DNA of 37,230 nt, taken from Candidatus Kuenenia stuttgartensis (GTDB lineage Bacteria; Planctomycetota; Phycisphaerae; Phycisphaerales; SM1A02). A program made the translations under genes and the position numbers. This document shows positions 33,628 to 37,230 of this stretch, one piece after another; the first letter of the stretch is position 1, and every line of letters starts with the position of its first letter. The stretch spans positions 1 to 37,230 of the forward strand of contig CAMDMA010000035.1 in the NCBI GenBank assembly GCA_945902075.1. The letters are read 5' to 3'. The notes under the pieces are model-generated. The model was given only the letters and a program-made list of their open reading frames with translations. It made no database searches and was not told the origin of the DNA.

Positions 33628-35745
33628 TCAGCTGAAGAGTCGGCCAATGTCGTTGTAGAACGTCAGGAGAAACAGCCCCGCGACGAGCGCAATTCCCGCC
33701 ATCGCCGCAGCATTTTGAAAGGCGATGGACGGCGGGCGTCCGCGCAACTTCTCGTAGACCAAGAAGAGAAAGAGCCCACCGTCAGCGATTGGAATCGGCA
33801 GGAGATTCACGACCGCAAGGTTCACGCTGATCATGGCGAGGAAAAACACCATAAACATCGGTCCTTCGCTTGCCACCTGGGTTCCCGTGTGCAGGATGCC
33901 GACTGGCCCTTGCAGTTGGTCCACACCAACAGAACCCCGGCTCACGCGATCGATCGTGAGGAAAACCTGTTCGATCATGACGACCGTTTGTCGGAAGCCC
34001 ATCGTGATGGCGCGGAGAGGGTCGCCGCCGGCGCTCAGTACGGTGAACTCAGGATCGAAGAGTGTCTCTGGAATCGGAAATGAGAATTCGAGTGTTCGGA
34101 TTCGGGCAAGGTCGTCTGAGGTGAGTGTTGTGGTTGCAACGGTGGTCGACGCTTCAGGGGAGGGATCACGAAGTTCGAATCGAACATCGATCGCAGTCTC
34201 CGCAGGCGTTGCATTGGCAAGCGAGAAGAGCGCGTCGCGCAGCGCACGAAAGTCTGCGATCGGTTGCCCGTTCATCGAGACGATCATCCCGAGAGGGACA
34301 ATTTCAAGTTCTTTTGCGGGCGTATCGAAGGAGTCTGTCGAAGGTGTTGGCGCAAGATCCGAATCCGCGGTTGCGATCGAAACGCGATCCACGGCGCGGG
34401 CAAGGCGCGGGAGGTCGAAAGCTGGTTCGAGATAGACGCCGACGCGACCTTCTGAGTCGGTCTTGAGTTCGACCGCGACCTCAACGCCATCGCGAAGCAC
34501 CAGCGCCGGGATCGATGCATTTGGCGTGGCGCGGAAGGTCTTCATGACCTCACTCACCCGCGGACCGTACACCGTTCCGACGCGGAGAAACACATCTCCA
34601 GCACGAAGAATTTCGAGGTTCCGACTCCCAGGAACGATCAATCGCACACGGCTAAGCGGTGCAAGTCCAATGATGCCGGCATCGACTCCCGTCGAGGCCT
34701 GACCCGCATCAGCCGCGCGCAGCGATTCGAAGTTCAGTACCGGCGTCAACGCGATCTCGCGGGTCGTGCCCGGCGTGCCGTCTACATTCGTCCACGTAGC
34801 GATGAGCGGTGCACCATTCGAGCCACGCGCCGCCGCGGCAAGCTCGGCGAAGGTCGTGATTGGTTTGCCGTCGAGGATGGTGAGGCGCGAGCCGGGGCCG
34901 ATTCCATTCTTCGCGAGATTCAAATCGATTTCGGCAAGCGCATCGATGACAACCTCAGGCGGTTCAGATGCCAAGGTTGAGCCGCGCGCGGGATCGACGC
35001 CGATCGAGAGCAAACCACTCGATGCATTCTTCGTCGGCGTCGCGGTGTAGACCATCCGCTCGCCGCCGCGAAGGACTTCAATCGACATCGGTGTCTCAGG
35101 CTTGGCCATCGCGCTTGCGACACGAAGATCGATAAAGGTCTTCACCTCGCTGCCATCGATCGAGAGCACCTGATCGCCAGGGCGTAGTCCGATTGAATGC
35201 GTTGGGTCCGCAGGTTCTGCAAGGGCGGCAGGGCTACCAACCTCGACATCGCCCACAGTCGGCGCGGGAAAGCGCACTCCAGCGAGGAACGCGACGAGGA
35301 AAAGCACAACCGCCAGAGCGAGGTTCGCGGCAATTCCTGCAAGAATGACTACCGCACGCTTTGGAATCGGCGCCGTCGAAAAGCTGCGTGCCTCAGAACT
35401 GGTCGCGCCGGGATTTCCATCTTCCTGCCCGAGCATCCGCACGTAGCCGCCAAGCGGCAGCGCGCGGAGCGAGTATTCGGTTTCACCGAGCCCATTGCGA
35501 ATGCGCTCGGCATCGCCCATCTCAATAGGCCGTTTCCCGTGTTGCCGCACGACCTTGGCGTCGGCAGATCCAAAGCAGAAACCAATGCCTTTTCGATAAC
35601 TCGCCAAGCAGGGGCCCATGCCAATGGCGAAGCCGTCGGCCCGAATCCCCGCCCATTTCGCGGCAAGAAAATGCCCGAGTTCATGGATGAAAATGAGGAA
35701 GCCGAAGCCAAGAAGTACGAGGAGAAATCCGGAGGACGCCGTCAC
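33628..35745 (-). CDS. rseP: Enlarged site-2 metalloprotease of the RseP family
   Basis: The 705-residue intramembrane zinc protease cleaves anti-sigma factors or other membrane proteins. The first membrane helix holds HELGH (21-25). The C-terminal LLPIPIADGG (about 648) supplies the third ligand, D655, with IAD where LLPIPALDGG is usual. Membrane helices follow RAVVILAGIAANLALAVVLFLVAF and the end. E. coli RseP is about 450 residues with two PDZ domains; here the central part is about 250 residues longer, with three or more PDZ-like repeats (LRPGDQVLSIDGSEVKTF, IGPGSRLTILDGKPITTF, LGMIVSMNGQPIADF). It lies 9 bp after dxr, a common arrangement. The RskA anti-sigma at 6076 could be a client (inference). 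Confidence 0.92.
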   Translation of the reverse strand: MTASSGFLLVLLGFGFLIFIHELGHFLAAKWAGIRADGFAIGMGPCLASYRKGIGFCFGSADAKVVRQHGKRPIEMGDAERIRNGLGETEYSLRALPLGGYVRMLGQEDGNPGATSSEARSFSTAPIPKRAVVILAGIAANLALAVVLFLVAFLAGVRFPAPTVGDVEVGSPAALAEPADPTHSIGLRPGDQVLSIDGSEVKTFIDLRVASAMAKPETPMSIEVLRGGERMVYTATPTKNASSGLLSIGVDPARGSTLASEPPEVVIDALAEIDLNLAKNGIGPGSRLTILDGKPITTFAELAAAARGSNGAPLIATWTNVDGTPGTTREIALTPVLNFESLRAADAGQASTGVDAGIIGLAPLSRVRLIVPGSRNLEILRAGDVFLRVGTVYGPRVSEVMKTFRATPNASIPALVLRDGVEVAVELKTDSEGRVGVYLEPAFDLPRLARAVDRVSIATADSDLAPTPSTDSFDTPAKELEIVPLGMIVSMNGQPIADFRALRDALFSLANATPAETAIDVRFELRDPSPEASTTVATTTLTSDDLARIRTLEFSFPIPETLFDPEFTVLSAGGDPLRAITMGFRQTVVMIEQVFLTIDRVSRGSVGVDQLQGPVGILHTGTQVASEGPMFMVFFLAMISVNLAVVNLLPIPIADGGLFLFLVYEKLRGRPPSIAFQNAAAMAGIALVAGLFLLTFYNDIGRLFS

Positions 35746-35754
35746 GCGCGCATC

Positions 35755-36924
35755 CTACGCACGGACCATCGATCGTGTGCGCTGTCGGGCACTTTGATCG
35801 GCGGCAAAGACATCCTCGAGCAGTCGAACGGGCCGCACGGGCTCGGCCTCGACGGTTTCACGCACCATCTCGGCGATCTCGAGGAACCCAATCTCGCGGT
35901 CGAGAAATGCCTGAACGGCAACTTCGTTCGCGGCATTCAAAGTCGCGCCCGAAGTGCCCCCGGTGCGGATGACATGGTGGGCAAGTTCGATCGCAGGAAA
36001 TCGAGCGGCATCGACAGGTTGGAAGTCGAGCGACCGAAGCGCGGCGAAATCGAGTTTGCGCGACGGGCCATCGAAGCGGTAGGGGTCGCACATCGCTTGC
36101 TGAATCGGTGTGCGCATGTCCGGGGGCGAGAGCTGGGCAAGCACGGAGCCGTCGAGATATTCGACAAAGCCGTGCACAATCGACTGCGGGTGCACGATCG
36201 CGTCGATTCGGTCGGAACCGAGCCCAAAGAGCCAGTGCGCTTCGATGAGTTCAAGTGCCTTGTTCATGAGCGATGCACTATCGATGGTGACCTTTGGGCC
36301 CATTCGCCAAGTCGGGTGGGCGAGCGCATCTTCGACGGTCGATCGAGCCATTTCCTCCCGCGATTTTGTCCGAAACGGGCCACCGGATGCCGTCAGCACA
36401 ACCCGACGAACTTCGTCCATCGTGGTTGATGCTTTGAGGCACTGGAACAACGCGTTGTGTTCGCTATCGACGGGGATAATGCGAACGCCTGCCGCTTGAG
36501 CTCGCGGCATGACGATGGCTCCAGCTGCGACCAGTGCCTCCTTGTTGGCGAGGGCGATGTCGCAACCCATGGCGATGCCGACGAGGACGGGCTCGATGCC
36601 GGCTGCACCAACCATCGATGCAAGCACGAGATCGCCACGCTGCGCATGGGTCTGAAGCAATTCGCACGCGGCCAGGGGGCCTTGGTGCACGCGTGTGCCG
36701 GGCGCGAGGTCCGGATGTGCATTCGGGTCGGCAATCGCAACCGCCTGCACCGCAAACTCACGAGCCTGAGCGGCGAGGGCGTCGCCGTTTCGGGCAGCTG
36801 CGAGTCCAGCGATCTCGAATCGGTCATCGCCTCGACGCGCAAAGTCGCGCACAACATCGAGGGCGCTGGTTCCGATCGATCCCGTTGAACCGAGGATGAA
36901 GAGGCGGCGGCGTGGGAGGCTCAC
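35755..36924 (-). CDS. dxr: 1-deoxy-D-xylulose 5-phosphate reductoisomerase
   Basis: The 389-residue enzyme converts DXP to 2-C-methyl-D-erythritol 4-phosphate with NADPH, the first committed step of the MEP isoprenoid pathway. Motifs are the NADPH-binding LFILGSTGSIGTSALDVV at the N terminus, MVGAAGIEPVLVGIAMGCDIALANKEALV, VDSEHNALFQCL, TASGGPFR, HPTWRMGPKVTIDSASLMNKALELIEAHWLFG split around the active site, and HPQSIVHGFVEYLDGSVLAQLSPPDMRTPI. The GTG start overlaps the stop of the upstream Arg/Gly-repeat gene as GTGA. Length is normal for the family. Confidence 0.96.
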   Translation of the reverse strand: MSLPRRRLFILGSTGSIGTSALDVVRDFARRGDDRFEIAGLAAARNGDALAAQAREFAVQAVAIADPNAHPDLAPGTRVHQGPLAACELLQTHAQRGDLVLASMVGAAGIEPVLVGIAMGCDIALANKEALVAAGAIVMPRAQAAGVRIIPVDSEHNALFQCLKASTTMDEVRRVVLTASGGPFRTKSREEMARSTVEDALAHPTWRMGPKVTIDSASLMNKALELIEAHWLFGLGSDRIDAIVHPQSIVHGFVEYLDGSVLAQLSPPDMRTPIQQAMCDPYRFDGPSRKLDFAALRSLDFQPVDAARFPAIELAHHVIRTGGTSGATLNAANEVAVQAFLDREIGFLEIAEMVRETVEAEPVRPVRLLEDVFAADQSARQRTRSMVRA

Positions 36925-37230
36925 TCGTCGCCGCCGCCCTTCGGACGTTCACCGGGGGAGAGCTTGCGAAGACGACCACCGTAGAGCGAGCGCGGCTTTG
37001 GTGTCACCGCAGGCGCAGGTGCGGGCGCGGGTGCAGGTGCTGGTGCTGAAGATTGAGGCGTAGGAGAAGGCTTCGAAGACTCCGACCGAACGGCTCCACC
37101 GCGATCACCACCACGGCTATCACCACCACGGTTATCACCGCCACGGCGATCACCACCACGGCTTCCACCACCACGGCTTCCACCACCACGGCTTCCACCA
37201 CCACGGCTTCCACCACCACGGCTATCACCA
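36921..37230 (-). CDS. Arg/Gly-repeat protein, C-terminal part only (cut by the window edge)
   Basis: The frame is open to the window edge and gives about 102 residues. From the N side it reads a run of (G)GGSR/GGDR/GGDN repeats, then AVRSESSKPSPTPQSSA, an Ala-Pro run (APAPAPAPAP) and a last conserved-looking stretch KPRSLYGGRLRKLSPGERPK with GGGDE at the end. RGG-like repeats are often RNA-binding, but no domain is visible in this fragment. Its stop overlaps the dxr start. The N-terminal domain lies outside the window, so its function cannot be assigned. Confidence 0.75.
   Translation of the reverse strand, partial: GDSRGGGSRGGGSRGGGSRGGGSRGGDRRGGDNRGGDSRGGDRGGAVRSESSKPSPTPQSSAPAPAPAPAPAPAVTPKPRSLYGGRLRKLSPGERPKGGGDE
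37101..37230. repeat. 15-bp coding repeat, nearly nine copies, running off the edge
   Basis: Units GCTTCCACCACCACG, GCTATCACCACCACG, GCGATCACCACCACG and GTTATCACCGCCACG follow one another in register (last copy partial). On the minus strand they encode RGGGS and RGGDS/RGGDN/RGGDR pentapeptides. The four GCTTCC units in a row are identical. Confidence 0.92.

Noticed and set aside
37004-37228. Hydrophobic (VVVEA) repeat ORF on the minus strand
   Set aside because: It is another frame of the 15-bp repeats; the frame with Arg/Gly repeats leads to a well-formed stop overlapping dxr.

Overview
The window looks like chromosomal DNA of a fairly GC-rich planctomycete, most likely of the Phycisphaerae/Phycisphaerales. 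The reasons are a tricorn-type protease, a secreted protein ending in the DxDGDGxxDxxDLAxLLxxWG dockerin-like tail common in that group, an RskA/ECF sigma pair, and many 1-4 base gene overlaps (ATGA, GTGA, TAATG). No phage, transposase, CRISPR or plasmid gene is visible. Taxonomy is an inference from gene content only.

Layout, left to right. 1-460: tRNA-Gly(GCC) on the minus strand, followed on its 3' side by a nearly perfect tandem array with a 173-bp period whose units each carry the last 18 nt of the tRNA. 477-1949: a doubtful small ORF, an outer-membrane-barrel-like protein and a DUF6804-like membrane protein. 2047-5937: a tricorn-type protease with an extra inserted domain. 6076-7607: an ECF sigma factor and its RskA-type anti-sigma factor, preceded by tRNA-Ser(UGA). 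7796-14856: a compact minus-strand operon of prfB (programmed frameshift), a MalK-like ABC ATPase, a glycogen-debranching enzyme and a GH63/MGH1-like glucosidase. 14920-19341 (plus): an aspartate-type aminotransferase, then a fusion of a complete periplasmic beta-carbonic anhydrase to a full chemoreceptor. 19383-22944 (minus): a coiled-coil protein, a STAS protein, a lone nuoB and a secreted esterase, with an 11-bp tandem repeat between the first two. 23093-26967 (minus): a pseudouridine synthase with a long disordered tail and a PDZ-like protein with about twelve GDDxY/GNDxY repeats. 27024-28798 (plus): an FmdB-like small protein, a DUF429 protein and queE. 28911-32050 (minus): tRNA-Leu(GAG) and a secreted gluzincin-like metallopeptidase. 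32386-32874 (plus): smpB. 32884-37230 (minus): an Arg/Gly-repeat protein cut by the window edge, dxr, an enlarged rseP and a short-chain dehydrogenase.

The most notable object is the 986-residue carbonic anhydrase-chemoreceptor fusion at 16381-19341. All expected zinc and active-site residues are present (C78, D80, R82, H131, C134), and the chemoreceptor half has a HAMP domain and a canonical signalling tip. This suggests a receptor that couples CO2/bicarbonate/proton chemistry in the periplasm to the chemotaxis kinase. Second is prfB, whose autoregulatory frameshift site reads CTT TAA C rather than the usual CTT TGA C and has no correctly spaced Shine-Dalgarno-like stimulator.
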